From Nostoc piscinale CENA21 (GTDB lineage: Bacteria; Cyanobacteriota; Cyanobacteriia; Cyanobacteriales; Nostocaceae), in contig NZ_CP012036.1 in NCBI RefSeq assembly GCF_001298445.1, positions 4,204,158 through 4,268,157 on the forward strand: a stretch of 64,000 nucleotides of DNA. The letters run 5' to 3'. Under the pieces are notes generated by a model. It did not search any database, was not told where the DNA came from, and worked only from the letters and a program-made list of their open reading frames with translations. A program made the translations under genes and the position numbers. Every line of letters starts with the position of its first letter. The stretch's first letter is position 1. Of this stretch, positions 19,367-30,018 are shown in pieces.

Positions 19367-20718
19367 CGGCTGTGTCCTACGGGATAATTTAAAATTTTTG
19401 TTTACGACACTCCCGAACTGCCTAAGTCATTAATCCGATACCTGAAAATATTACCTATATTGACTGATGATTTTCTTTCTTTACAGGCTGATAGAGGCTC
19501 TTTTATCTGCCACTATTATCCTCTATGCTCACCTAAGATTTTAGTTTATCTAGGCTATCTAGCTATAGTTCTGAATTCAATACTTTTCTCGAAATTGGGA
19601 ACACACATAAGCAATACAAAAGCAGGAATAACCGTAACTATTTGCCAGATAAAGGATTTATTTAAAGCGCCAGTCAACCATTTTGTTCTATTTAATTTGT
19701 TAGCTATTGTCAGTTACATAAAAATGACCACTTTTGTTCATATATCATATATATTACTATTTCTTAAAAAATATGCGATTTTACAATAATTATTAAATAA
19801 AAACTACCCTCTTTCATGATTTTTTTGCACTTTTTTTGTAATTTCTTATTTGACTACTTAATAAATTTCTCTTAAGTATAAAATTTCCTCCTAATTGAAA
19901 TCCCAATATTTTTGTTTACGTAAGTGTGATCACGAAATATAAGATACCATGTTTTAAAGATAACTGGTATCCTTCATAGAAAGTTCATTTTTTCAGAAGA
20001 TTTTTCAGATGTTTCTTCATAAAAGGCTGTTTTGGCTTTGTATTAAACTTTATATGAAGTAAATATTACAGAATCCAAAGATAGCTACTAAATCAGCTCC
20101 AGTGGCAGGCAAATAGTTGATTATGTAACGAGGTTGATTATGCAGCCTAAAAACCTTGGTAGTATAATTGACATTGGGGTAACTATAGGATTCATATTTG
20201 ATTTGAAGAAAAAATACATTACATCCAAAAAAATGCCCTTTTCTACTCCTGTACGGGCAAGTTAATCCGGAATTTCGTTTACTCACAGATTCATTCACTT
20301 AACATGCCGTACTCCCAGCCTTTACGTTTATCCCTTCAGTACCGTTTAAATATTTTCTTTCGGTTGGAATTAAAGTAATTGATATTGAGCTAATCTCTGA
20401 GTTACCTAGGTCTCAAGGTATCTACATATAGAATAATTAAATCTTTATAATACAGATGTGTTGTATCAATTAGGATCTGTATAGATATTTTATGTGGAAT
20501 TTTAGCGATTATAAGAATACTGATGAAAGCAAGATGTATAATAAATTACTTTTTTGTTTGACTCAGTATCTATCTAGATTCAATAGCTAACTACTCAATA
20601 ATAAATTATGAACAGAGATTTACTCATATTTTTTTAGCGATTTAGAAACAATCTGATACTAAAATATTCATCATTTTATTAAAAATAGTTAAAACATACT
20701 TAAATGTAAGTAACGAAA
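19367..20718. other. Long AT-rich intergenic region
   Basis: This 1.35-kb stretch divides divergent transcription units (WbuB-like gene leftward, chain-length gene rightward). The only open frames (19460-19789 and 20050-20298) have unconvincing composition and no good ribosome site. It must contain two promoters and could be a decayed gene or long leader. No RNA gene was recognised. Confidence 0.5.
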
Positions 20719-22864
20719 ATGAGTGACCAATCATACCGCAGCTTAAACACTGAACAAAATGGCAAATATAAGCCGTTATTTCCGCAACCGCAACCTATGC
20801 CTCCGCAATGGAATGAAGAAGAAGAAGAAAATTTTAGTATCAAGGATTGGCTAAACGTATTAAAACGGCGATCGCTAGTTATAGTGGGAGTATCGATGGC
20901 TGTCATGACTTTTGTGGTTGTGAATGTCATGCTAACTAAGCAGCCAAGAGAATATGAAAGTAACTTTTTAATGTTAGTGGAACCGATTAACAATGATAAT
21001 GAGCCAGTAAATATTGTTCAAGATAATAATCCTAAGACTTCAACCCTAGATTATGATAGTCAAATTTTAGTCCTCAAAAGTCCTGAATTGATGACGAATA
21101 TTCTGGATCAGTTGCGAGTTTCTTATCCAAGTCTCACTTATCAATCTTTACTACGAGCCTTGACGATTAATCGGTTAGGTGAAACCAAAATTATAGATGT
21201 TCGTTATCGAGGAGAAGACCCAAATCAAGTTAAAGCAGTATTAGATGTAATTTCAAAAGACTATATAGAATATAGCCAAGAAAGAAGACAAACAAAATTG
21301 CGTCAAGGGTTGCAATTTATTGATAAACAGTTGCCATCGATACAAAGCAGAGTTAATCAAATTCAACAAGAATTGCAAATTTTTCGTCAAAGATACAGTT
21401 TTAACAATCCAGATAGTCAAGGAGATTTGCTGGATAAACAAGCTAGTTCTCTAGCTGAGGCGCGACAGAATATTAATCTACAGTTGACGCAAGTCCGAAA
21501 TCAATTAAGTCTGCTCCAGTCAGATAATGGAAAAACAACAGTACTTAATGCTGCTTCTTTATATCAAAAACTTTTACAGCAAGTAACGGATTTGAACTCC
21601 CAAATCGCTACTGAGTCAACCATTTTGCAAGATGCTAACCCAAGACTGCAAACTCTGAAAGAAAAAAAGAGATAGCTTGCTACCTGTCTTACAACAAGAA
21701 GGACAACGCTTTTTAAGCGTAAGAGAAGCAGAGTTAACAACTCAACTTCAATCCTTAGAAGTACAAAGCAACGAAATTACCAAACTCGCAACGCAAGTAG
21801 AGCAACAACGTAAGCAAGTGCCAATTTTAGCACGAAGATATACGGAAATCCAACGCAAATTACAGTTTGCGAATGAAAGTTTAAATCGTTTTTTATCAAA
21901 CCGCGAGAATTTGCAAATCCAAATATCTCAAACAGAATTAGGATGGCAGTTAATCCAACCACCTATTCAGCCATCGCTTGTAACTGCTTCTAGTCGAGTG
22001 AGAAATTTAATTATAGGTTTCTTTATAAGTGTAGCAGCAGGCATTGGAGTTGCTTTATTACTAGAAAAAATAGATAACTCTTACCATAGTGTGATCAAAT
22101 TAAAAAAGAAAATCAATTTTCCCTTATTGGGAAATGTGCCTTTTGATAATGAGGTTAAAGCCCTTCAATCTCGAACTTCCAAATCAAAGTTTTCTCCGAT
22201 TAAAATATTTAATTCTTTACTAGAAGGTGGCCAAGATACAAATATTTCAATCGCTCAAGAATATAGCAGTTACTCAACTGAATTTTTAGATGCTTTAAGA
22301 TTTCTCTATACAAATATTCAACAAATTAAACCTGATTCTCAGGTACGTTCTTTGGTTGTTAGTTCGGTTACATCTGGTGATGGAAAATCTATCGTGGCTT
22401 TTTATCTAGCCCAAACAGCTACAGCAATGGGGCTAAGAGTACTACTGGTAGATGCGAACCTTCGCCAACCGATGGTTCACAACCTAGCCAATTTAAAGAA
22501 TTTATGGGGATTAAGTAGTCTACTATCCACAAATTTACCAGTCAGTGAAGTCATTCATAAACTACCTTCTATGGAGCAATTATCTTTGATTACGGCTGGC
22601 CCTGCACCTGATGATCCAATTAAATTACTAGCTTCTGAAAAAATGAAGCAGTTAATGGCAGATTTTCAGGATGATTATGATTTAGTCATCTATGATGCTC
22701 CTCACTTCTTTGGACTATCTGATGTTAGTATACTTTCACCTTATACAGATGGGGTTTTGATGGTGGTGAGGGTAGGCAAAACAGATGCCTCAGTGATAGA
22801 GCAAGCTTTAGATTATTTAAGGATTTTACCTTTGAATATACTAGGTGTGGTTAGTAACAGTTAA
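20719..22864 (+). pseudogene. Wzz/GumC-type chain-length protein fused to a BY-kinase-like domain, frameshifted
   Basis: With the frame repaired the product is about 714 residues. The N-terminal part has a Wzz domain (SIKDWLNVLKRRSLVIVGVS as first membrane segment), long coiled coils, and a second membrane segment NLIIGFFISVAAGIGVALLL. The C-terminal ATPase has SVTSGDGKS (Walker A), VLLVDANLRQP (Walker A') and DLVIYDAPHF (Walker B). It would set polymer length and drive export. The frame breaks at A7 (21662-21668), and one A fewer joins both halves. The protein ends at GVVSNS, without the Tyr-rich tail of classical Wzc kinases. Confidence 0.85.
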
Positions 22865-23229
22865 CAAAGTGCTTGTAAAATACTGGTATTGGTAGCTTGT
22901 TGTATACATCAAGCTAACACGCACTCAAATTTATTCCTTATCAAAATGTTATGGGATATTCTGCTTTAATAGCCCATTAACTCAAAATACTACTACCAAT
23001 AACCTGATGTTGTTATGTTGCTTGCTGTATATCAACTTTATTCCTCACAATATGCAATAGCCTCAATGCAAACATGTAGTTTATGATTTGTAAAATATAC
23101 TTAAATATTAAAATAACTAAATATTTTGTTTTGATAAATTCTTGATGAAGTTAAATACTATACCTATTGATTTACTGAAAGTAGAACAGTATATTTTTAG
23201 AGCAATATTGTTTCCGGCTTCAATAGATA
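22865..23229. other. Intergenic region upstream of the PEP-CTERM gene
   Basis: The 365-bp AT-rich gap has no ORF of note. It probably carries the promoter of the PEP-CTERM gene; no operator motif was recognised. Confidence 0.5.
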
Positions 23230-24018
23230 ATGAAAATTAATTCAGCTTTTTCTGCTTTATTAGCAGCATCAAGCATTGCAGTTGCTAGTTCTGTGTTAGC
23301 TCCGGCTCAGGCGATTACTATCACACCAACAGGTGCTACAGCTGGGGAGCCTTCTGGTCAAACTTTGTATCAAGCCGCAATTTCTAGAACTAACGACATC
23401 GGCAAAAGTTTTGATATTAACTGGAATTTAGCACCAGGTTCAAATACGGGAAAGCTCTCACAGCCTTTAAGTGCTACTTCAACTTGGACAATTACTAACT
23501 TTACCACTTCTGCCTTAGATTTGCAGATTAGGCTGACAAACACAACTGCAACTACACCACAAGATATAGCTGCACGTTTGACTTCAATGGCATTTGGTGT
23601 CAACCCTGAAGCTAATGGTATCGTTTTTACTAAAAATGATGGTATTACTACTGACACGGATGTTTTCAGTGCTGCATTAACGGGACTTACAGCAGGAAAT
23701 TTTAACAACATCGATATAGATGTTTGTTTTATTGGTGGTAATAACTGTCAAGGTGGTGGGAACGGAGGTTTGCGCTCAAATCAAACCGACATTCTTAACC
23801 TGAAAATAAAAGGAAACTTTACCTCAGATACAGCTTTTCTACAGTTTTTTGCTGCTAGGTTCCAAACTAGTCAAGGTAGCTATGTATTGGCAGGTAATGG
23901 AACCCCAGGAACACCAGTTCCCGAACCAATCACTATGCTCGGTCTTGGTGTAGGTACTGTAGGATTGGGTGCTTTAAAACGTAGATATGGCAACAAAAAA
24001 GCAAAAGTAACAGTTTAA
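23230..24018 (+). CDS. PEP-CTERM surface protein
   Basis: The 262-residue protein has a signal peptide (hydrophobic ALLAASSIAVASSVLAPAQA, likely cleavage after AQA). The secreted beta-rich part has one close Cys pair (DVCFIGGNNCQGG). The C-terminus has the sorting signal PVPEPITMLGLGVGTVGLG followed by a basic KRRYGNKK stretch. Such proteins are processed by exosortase and delivered to the cell surface or extracellular matrix, and exosortase systems typically occur with exopolysaccharide genes. No exosortase is encoded in the window. Its own function is unknown. Confidence 0.9.
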   Translation: MKINSAFSALLAASSIAVASSVLAPAQAITITPTGATAGEPSGQTLYQAAISRTNDIGKSFDINWNLAPGSNTGKLSQPLSATSTWTITNFTTSALDLQIRLTNTTATTPQDIAARLTSMAFGVNPEANGIVFTKNDGITTDTDVFSAALTGLTAGNFNNIDIDVCFIGGNNCQGGGNGGLRSNQTDILNLKIKGNFTSDTAFLQFFAARFQTSQGSYVLAGNGTPGTPVPEPITMLGLGVGTVGLGALKRRYGNKKAKVTV

Positions 24019-24490
24019 GCGTAATTCAAATAACTTTGATTACGCTAATTCAGCAAGGCTAGATTTTCTCAAAAATGTGTCATTTACTGAATAGACATCT
24101 TTAATTCAAATTTGACATAAACTTCTCAAATAAAAATTTGGTGTGTTCTCTATTTTATTTGTGAATTTTAGATAAAAAATTTATTTAAGCAATTAAATAT
24201 TGATTATTAATATTCAAAACCTGAATTTATTAGAAATATTTTTTGAAATTTGCTTGTAGGGAAATTAATATACCCTGTTAAACTATAAAAGTTCTCTTCC
24301 TTATTTGTAATTAATAATACCAATTCTATAAGAGGATGTCTGAAAACTTTTTGGTGTTGTATTAAAGACTTGTAGATCCCCCTAAATTCACGCCACTTGC
24401 TTCAACGGGGTGAACCCCCGCAACGCAGTGGCTCCCCTTAAAAAGGGGGACTTTAACTCTGGTTCCCCCCTTTTTAAGGGCAGGGCTGTT
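24019..24490. other. Intergenic region with repeat and IS end
   Basis: The stretch begins as AT-rich 3' flank of the PEP-CTERM gene. From about 24375 it becomes a GC-richer repeat with a near-perfect inverted repeat, then joins the ISAs1-type end. No gene is seen. Confidence 0.55.
24434..24480. repeat. Inverted repeat, C/G-tract hairpin
   Basis: CCCCTTAAAAAGGGGGA at 24434-24450 pairs with TCCCCCCTTTTTAAGGG at 24464-24480 with one mismatch. It abuts the presumed ISAs1 terminus. Repeats of this look are scattered in filamentous cyanobacterial genomes, and it could also act as a transcription stop. Confidence 0.7.
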
Positions 24491-25445
24491 TCATTCTAAA
24501 AAGGAAAAAAGTAATGGGATGTTGTGGGAGCAGAATCTGATAGCTCTGGTAAGGGAATCAAAACCATTGTGGCGGAAAAGATTAATCACAAAACTGCGGA
24601 GAATTGAGAAGTTGGCAGCAGCATAACCATCAACCATTTGGGCAGAGTCTTCATCAAAGACAACATCTTTCACCCAATGTAATCGATTTTCTACGCCCCA
24701 GTGGCGACGAATACCACAGGCAAAATCGGATGCTTTCAGGGACAGAGAACTGATGTAGTAAGCAGTTTCTTGGTAAGCTTTACCAGCACGAGTACCAACT
24801 CGTTCGACTTGAATAATCGACTTTAAACCCAGCCAATCATGGGAAATATTGTTCAAGTTTTCAAATACACAAACACGACGTTGAGTAAAGCGACCACTCC
24901 TTCGTTCAAAATCAGTATGTATAGTTGTGGGCTGTGAGTGCTGCATATTCTGTTGGATTTGGTGATACAGTTTGGGCTGATTGGCTTTGACTGCAATCAC
25001 ATAATCATTGCCACTGTGGATGATTTGCTGGACTGTTTTTTTGACAATGAAGTGCATCAAAACTAAACACTACACCCTTTAAATCCAAGATAGCAATTAA
25101 GTTTTGAACCGTAGCAATTTCACTGCTTTGCTTGTTATCCATCGTTTGTAACCCGACGACTTGACCTTGGTGGCTACTAAACATCGATACGACACTAATG
25201 AATCTTTGATAGGCACTGCTATAGTCCTGGACTGTCGCCTTGATACTTTTACCGTCAGTTGCTAACCATTCTAAGGAGCTTAATTCTACATACTGACTTG
25301 CCCATTCATTAAATATCTGTGTCAATTCCTCAAAATTTACACGCATCATCACACGGCGAATTGTCGAGTACGATGGCACTCTATCTTTTGGTATCTCTAG
25401 TATTTCGATTAATGATTGTTGATGGCGTTTGACAAAATCTCTCAT
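24481..25445 (-). mobile_element. ISAs1-family insertion sequence, one end missing
   Basis: The 3' end of the element with a probable terminal repeat (CAGGGCTGTTTCATTC at about 24482-24497) is present. The 5' end of the transposase and the other terminus are absent, since the sequence passes straight into Roco coding sequence near 25446-25470. This is a deletion remnant or a misjoined copy. Confidence 0.65.
24491..25445 (-). pseudogene. ISAs1-family transposase, N-terminally truncated and frameshifted
   Basis: The first fragment (25005-25445) has LEWLATDGKSIKATV and FSFDALHC, the DDE-type catalytic region of ISAs1 transposases. The second (24491-25060) has GNDYVIAVKANQPKLYHQI, then RRHWGVENRLHWVKDVVFDE with the final Glu/Trp motif. 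The frame changes at a T7 run (25036-25042). The usual N-terminal domain is missing, as the first codons read EVMRDFVKRHQQ right at the junction with Roco sequence. Confidence 0.85.
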
Positions 25446-27229
25446 TACCTCTGTATCCTACACAACAGATTCTACTAAGGGAATCGAGGTGTTCCAGTGG
25501 GGTTTCCCAATGGAAAACGGGCGAGAATTTCGAGTTAACATCTGGGATTTTGGCGGGCAAGAAATTTACCATGCCACTCATCAATTTTTCCTCACTAAAC
25601 GTTCTCTCTATGCTTTAGTTGCAGATAATCGCAAAGAAGACACCAATTTTTATCGCTGGCTGAATGTGGTGGAATTGCTCAGTGATAGCAGCCCAGTGCT
25701 AATCGTTAAAAATGAGAAGAGTGATAGAACCCGCGAAATTAATGAACCGCAATTAAAAGGGCAATTTAATAACCTCAAGGAAACCTTAGCAACCAATCTC
25801 GCTAAAAATGACCAACGTTTAAATAACGTCATCAAAGAAATTAAGCATCAAATTACGTCTTTACCTCACCTGGGTACACCACTACCTAAAACTTGGGTAA
25901 AAGTGAGAGAAACTTTAGAAAATGATCCACGTAATTACATCAGCTTGGATGAATATCTCAACATCTGCCAGCAAAATGGTTTTACCAGACATGAAGATAA
26001 ATTGCAGTTAAGTGGTTATCTCCATGATTTAGGAGTTTGCTTACACTTTCAAGATGACCGCATATTAGAAAAGACTCTGATTCTCAAACCCAAGTGGGGT
26101 ACTGATGCAGTTTACAGAGTTTTAGACGATCCCCAGGTAATTAATAACTTGGGCAAATTCACCTGGGAAGACTTAAAAAAAAATCTGGAAGGAGCAAGAA
26201 TATGACCAAAAGCAAAATGAACTCTTGCAATTGATGATCAATTTCAAGCTATGTTACGAAATTCCTAATCATCCCCAAACCTACATTGCACCACAATTGT
26301 TAACAGCAAAACAACCGCATTATAAATGGAAAGAAACAAATAATCTTATCCTCCGCTACACCTACGACTTCATGCCCGAAGGTATTATTACTCAGTTTAT
26401 TGTTGCTATACACAACTTAATTGATGTGATGGATAAACAACAAATTGTCTGGAAAAGTGGTGTCATTCTCAACAAAGACGAAACCAAAGCAGAGGTAATT
26501 GAATATTACGACAAGCGAGAAATTAAAATTCGAGTCGCAGGTAAACATAAAAGAGATGTGATGAGAACAGTTACAGATAAACTAGATGAAATTCATGAAC
26601 CCTATGAGCGGCTTAAGTATGATAAATTAATTCCCTGCAATTGTCTCACCTGCAAAGATAGTCAAGAACCTCACTTTTATAAATTTGAGAATCTGCGGCA
26701 GCGTTTTGTCAATCAGAAATACCAAATTGAATGTGACAAACCACCTTATGAAACAGTCAATGTTTTGAGCCTAATTGACGACGTGATGGATAGAAGAGAA
26801 CTAGAACAGGATAAAAGTAGAGATTCTGTGTCTAATTCTTCCTTCACCTTTGCCGGAAATATTGAAAAAGTTGTAATTCAGCATTTAAACGAAGGGAATA
26901 ATATTATGACAGAGCCACAAAAACCAGATGAATCTTCTAAATCAGAAGTTCAAGTTACACTACCTTGGGCTTTTAGAAATGGAATGTTTTATTTATTTGT
27001 ATGTGTAGTTGTCTTCACCATAGTTGGAACTTTGGGTGGTTCTCTACCGTTTCATTATTTAGCTTTAACTATTATCGGTACAGGTATATTTATTATCTTA
27101 ATTGGTGTTCTGCAACTGCGACAAGATGACCGTCTCTCTGAGGAAAATTTTGTAGAGTTAACAGTAAGAGTAATAAAACAGTTTCCGTTAATTGGAAACC
27201 TGATTGAATCATTTAAAGGGAATAAATAA
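25446..27229 (+). pseudogene. Roco (Roc-COR) GTPase, C-terminal part only, frameshifted
   Basis: The fragment starts inside the Roc GTPase domain: VNIWDFGGQEIYHATHQFFL is switch II (DxGGQ) and VKNEKSD is near the G4 motif, but the P-loop and any leucine-rich repeats are missing. The COR dimerisation domain follows, with LDEYLNICQQNGF and LKPKWGTDAVYRVL. After A9 (26175-26183) the frame shifts, and one A fewer joins it to a region with PCNCLTCKDS and two C-terminal membrane segments (about 26965-27120). In cyanobacteria such proteins are signalling GTPases of unclear output. The N-terminus was lost at the ISAs1 junction. Confidence 0.85.
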
Positions 27230-27293
27230 GCCAAGTTTTATCCCCCTAAATCCCCTAATACCAATTTTCTATGAAGTTGCGCCAAATAAATGA

Positions 27294-27323
27294 TGTAGAG
27301 ACGTTGTATACAACGTCTCTACA
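27294..27323. repeat. Perfect 30-bp palindrome
   Basis: The sequence reads TGTAGAGACGTTGTA and then its exact reverse complement. It lies in the 287-bp gap between the Roco remnant and mazG, next to an AATACCAATTTTC sequence often seen at cyanobacterial dispersed repeats. It is probably part of such a repeat rather than an operator. Confidence 0.75.
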
Positions 27324-27516
27324 GTACAGAATAAAGTGCATCTTCTTCCAGAAACGGTATAAGCCGTCATTACCCCAGAGGAAAAGTTTTTTGCCGGACG
27401 TAAACTTGATGATGCCTTTGCTAATCCCTCACTCAAAGGCTATAGAATAATCGGAGATAAGCTAATCATGCTTTGCTTAAGGTAAAGAAGTATTTAGCTG
27501 GGCGACAGGTTAAGTT

Positions 27517-28341
27517 ATGGAATTCAATCAGAATCAGGCTGAAACATTGGCGGCGTTACAAGAATTAATTGATGTGGTGGCAAAATTGCGATCGCCTGAT
27601 GGTGGTTGTCCTTGGGATTTGGCACAAACTCCCCAAACGCTGATACCCTATGTGGTTGAAGAAGCTTACGAAGTAGTGGACGCAATTAAAAGTGATGATC
27701 CAACCGCCATTACTGAGGAATTAGGCGATTTACTTTTACAAGTTGTTTTACAAGCCCAAATCGCCAGCGAATATCAGCAATTTTCCCTCAAAGAAGTCGC
27801 CCAAGGTATTTCCCAAAAACTCATCCGTCGCCATCCCCATGTTTTTGGTGATGTGTCGGTGCAGAATGTTGATGAAGTGCGGCAAAACTGGGAACAAATC
27901 AAAGCGACAGAAAAAGGTGAACCAACCCCAGAAAAGCACCAACTCAGTGCTAAACTCAGCCGTTATGGGCGCACTCTTCCCCCCTTGATGGCGGCGATGA
28001 AAATTTCCCAAAAAGCGGCGGCGGTAGGCTTTGAATGGGAAAACATTGATGGTGTGTGGGCAAAGTTTCACGAAGAGTTGGCGGAGTTTCAGCAAGCTGT
28101 GGCTGAGGAAACACCAGAACGCCAAGAATCTGAATTAGGGGATTTATTATTTGCGGTGCTGCAACTTGCTCGATGGTATAATCTTGACCCTAGCGCCGCT
28201 TTGCAAGGCACAAATCAGCGATTTGTCCAGAGGTTACAAAAAATGGAGGCAGTGGTTAACCGCCCCCTTTTTGATTACAGTTTGGATGAGTTAGAAACGC
28301 TCTGGCAACAGGCAAAAGCCCAACTTGCCCAGGAGCCTTGA
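27517..28341 (+). CDS. mazG: MazG nucleoside triphosphate pyrophosphohydrolase
   Basis: The 274-residue protein has the two MazG domains of the long form. The first has PDGGCPWDLAQTPQTLIPY, VVEEAYEVVDAI and EELGDLLLQVVLQAQIA (metal-binding E-x2-E and E-x2-D). The second has VGFEWENIDGVWAKFHEELA and ESELGDLLFAVLQLARW. It hydrolyses (d)NTPs to NMP and pyrophosphate, a nucleotide-pool cleaning activity in the cytoplasm. It converges with the aldehyde dehydrogenase gene, 11 bp apart. Confidence 0.95.
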   Translation: MEFNQNQAETLAALQELIDVVAKLRSPDGGCPWDLAQTPQTLIPYVVEEAYEVVDAIKSDDPTAITEELGDLLLQVVLQAQIASEYQQFSLKEVAQGISQKLIRRHPHVFGDVSVQNVDEVRQNWEQIKATEKGEPTPEKHQLSAKLSRYGRTLPPLMAAMKISQKAAAVGFEWENIDGVWAKFHEELAEFQQAVAEETPERQESELGDLLFAVLQLARWYNLDPSAALQGTNQRFVQRLQKMEAVVNRPLFDYSLDELETLWQQAKAQLAQEP

Positions 28342-28352
28342 TACATACCAGT

Positions 28353-29822
28353 TTACAGTTTGATGGTAACAGTCTTAACTTCGGTGTATTGCTGTAAGCC
28401 ATATTCACCTAGTTCACGACCGATACCCGATTGCTTGAAACCACCAAAAGGTGCAGCAGCATCAAATACGTCGTAGCAATTGACCCAGACTGTACCTGCG
28501 CGGAGATTGTTAGCGATCGCATGAACTTTGGTAACATCCTGAGTCCAAACGGCGGCGGCGAGTCCGTACATGGTGTTATTTGCCCGTTCAATGACTTCGT
28601 TGATGTCTTTGAACTTGATAATGCTCATCACCGGGCCAAAGATTTCTTCTTGGGCAATTTTCATATCGTCACGCACATCGGCAAAAACCGTGGGGGCAAT
28701 AAAGTAACCTTTGTCGCCTACTTGTTGTCCACCACAAAGCATCTGAGCGCCTTCCCGCATCCCAGATTCGATATAACTCATGACTTTGTTAAATTGCTCT
28801 TGGTCTACCTGCGGCCCTTGGTCTGTGGCAGAATCAAAGGGATCGCCGACAATTCGCTGTCTAGCTTTTTCCACAGTTCTAGCCACAAACTCGTCGTAGC
28901 ATTTTTCTTCGACAAATAGCCGCGAACCTGCACAACAGCATTGACCTTGGTTAAAGAATAAAGCTTCGTGAGAACCTGCGATCGCTGCATCCATGTCTGC
29001 GTCAGCAAACACAATATTTGGACTCTTACCACCTAGTTCTAAGGTCACACGCTTGAGGTTACTTTTCGCCGCCGCTTCCATAATCAGGTGTCCCACTTCC
29101 GTGGAACCAGTGAAAGCAACTTTGTCGATGTCTCTATGATGTGCGATCGCTGCCCCAGCCGTAGGGCCGTATCCTGATAAAAGATTCACTACCCCTGGGG
29201 GAAAACCAGCCTCAATAATTAACTCTCCCACCCGCAATGCAGATAACGGTGTTTGTTCCGCCGTTTTCATCACCACAGTATTACCTGTTGCCAAAGCTGG
29301 TGCTAATTTCCACGCCTGCATTAACAAGGGGAAATTCCACGGGATAATTTGCCCAACCACCCCCACAGGCTCATGACGGGTGTAGCAAAAATAAGGGCCG
29401 TTAATTGGGATAGTTTTACCTTGGACTTTATCAGCCCAACCTGCATAGTAGCGATAACAGGCAATAACTAAACCCAAGTCTCCTAAAGAATCTTGTAATG
29501 GTTTGCCGTTATCTAGGGTTTCCAGTCGCGCTAACTCGTCAATATTCTGCTCAATTAAATCGGCTAACCGATAAAGCAACTCTCCACGACGGGTTGCAGA
29601 CATATTGCGCCATTCCCCACTTTTAAAGGCGTGACGCGCTGCTTGCACTGCTTTATCAACATCGGCTGCATCTGCTTCGGCGACTTCGCAGATCATATCA
29701 CCTGTACTTGGATTGATTGTTGCAAATCGGCGATCGCTGACACTATCTACCCACTCATTATTAATCAGCAGTTTAGTGGGGCCGATTTTGACCTGCTGTT
29801 TCGGTTCTGTCGTTGTAACCAT
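28353..29822 (-). CDS. Aldehyde dehydrogenase family protein
   Basis: The 489-residue protein has all ALDH landmarks: IPWNFPLLMQAWK (cofactor loop), FTGSTEVG (Rossmann turn), TLELGGKSPNIV with general base Glu262, and FNQGQCCCAGSRLF with the nucleophile at about Cys296. It ends FGGFKQSGIGRELGEYGLQQ. It oxidises aldehydes with NAD(P)+. The sequence is closest in feel to the ALDH1/2-like broad-specificity group. The upstream GGAGGGCCTGATGGT region supplies a good ribosome site for 29822. Confidence 0.93.
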   Translation of the reverse strand: MVTTTEPKQQVKIGPTKLLINNEWVDSVSDRRFATINPSTGDMICEVAEADAADVDKAVQAARHAFKSGEWRNMSATRRGELLYRLADLIEQNIDELARLETLDNGKPLQDSLGDLGLVIACYRYYAGWADKVQGKTIPINGPYFCYTRHEPVGVVGQIIPWNFPLLMQAWKLAPALATGNTVVMKTAEQTPLSALRVGELIIEAGFPPGVVNLLSGYGPTAGAAIAHHRDIDKVAFTGSTEVGHLIMEAAAKSNLKRVTLELGGKSPNIVFADADMDAAIAGSHEALFFNQGQCCCAGSRLFVEEKCYDEFVARTVEKARQRIVGDPFDSATDQGPQVDQEQFNKVMSYIESGMREGAQMLCGGQQVGDKGYFIAPTVFADVRDDMKIAQEEIFGPVMSIIKFKDINEVIERANNTMYGLAAAVWTQDVTKVHAIANNLRAGTVWVNCYDVFDAAAPFGGFKQSGIGRELGEYGLQQYTEVKTVTIKL

Positions 29823-29939
29823 CAGGCCCTCCTGAAGCTTTTGGAGAAAAATTGGCTGACATCTATTAATTATGTTGTCGGGAATACATTATGATGGACG
29901 ATTTTCTTTATAAATCTTTTGAAAACCTTCTATTTTAAA

Positions 29940-29998
29940 TTAGTCCGCGCAGGCGGACTTTGTTCTGATAGCCGCGAATTCCATTCGTCGGGGCTAAG
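29940..29998. repeat. Dispersed cyanobacterial repeat (hairpin GTCCGC...GCGGAC)
   Basis: AGTCCGCGCAGGCGGACT forms a short stem, followed by TAGCCGCGAATTCCATTCG. This layout is typical of a repeat family scattered in Nostocales genomes. It separates the aldehyde dehydrogenase from the Rpn-type gene. Confidence 0.6.
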
Positions 29999-30018
29999 TA
30001 CTGATAAAATTACAACCT

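Noticed and set aside
19460..19789. Plus-strand ORF of 109 codons in the long gap
   Set aside because: Composition is like random AT-rich DNA, no ribosome site is seen and there is no known domain; the hydrophobic runs follow from T-rich codons.
19925..19935. TGTGATCACG, CRP-like half sites
   Set aside because: The two halves touch without the 6-nt spacer needed for a CRP-type operator.
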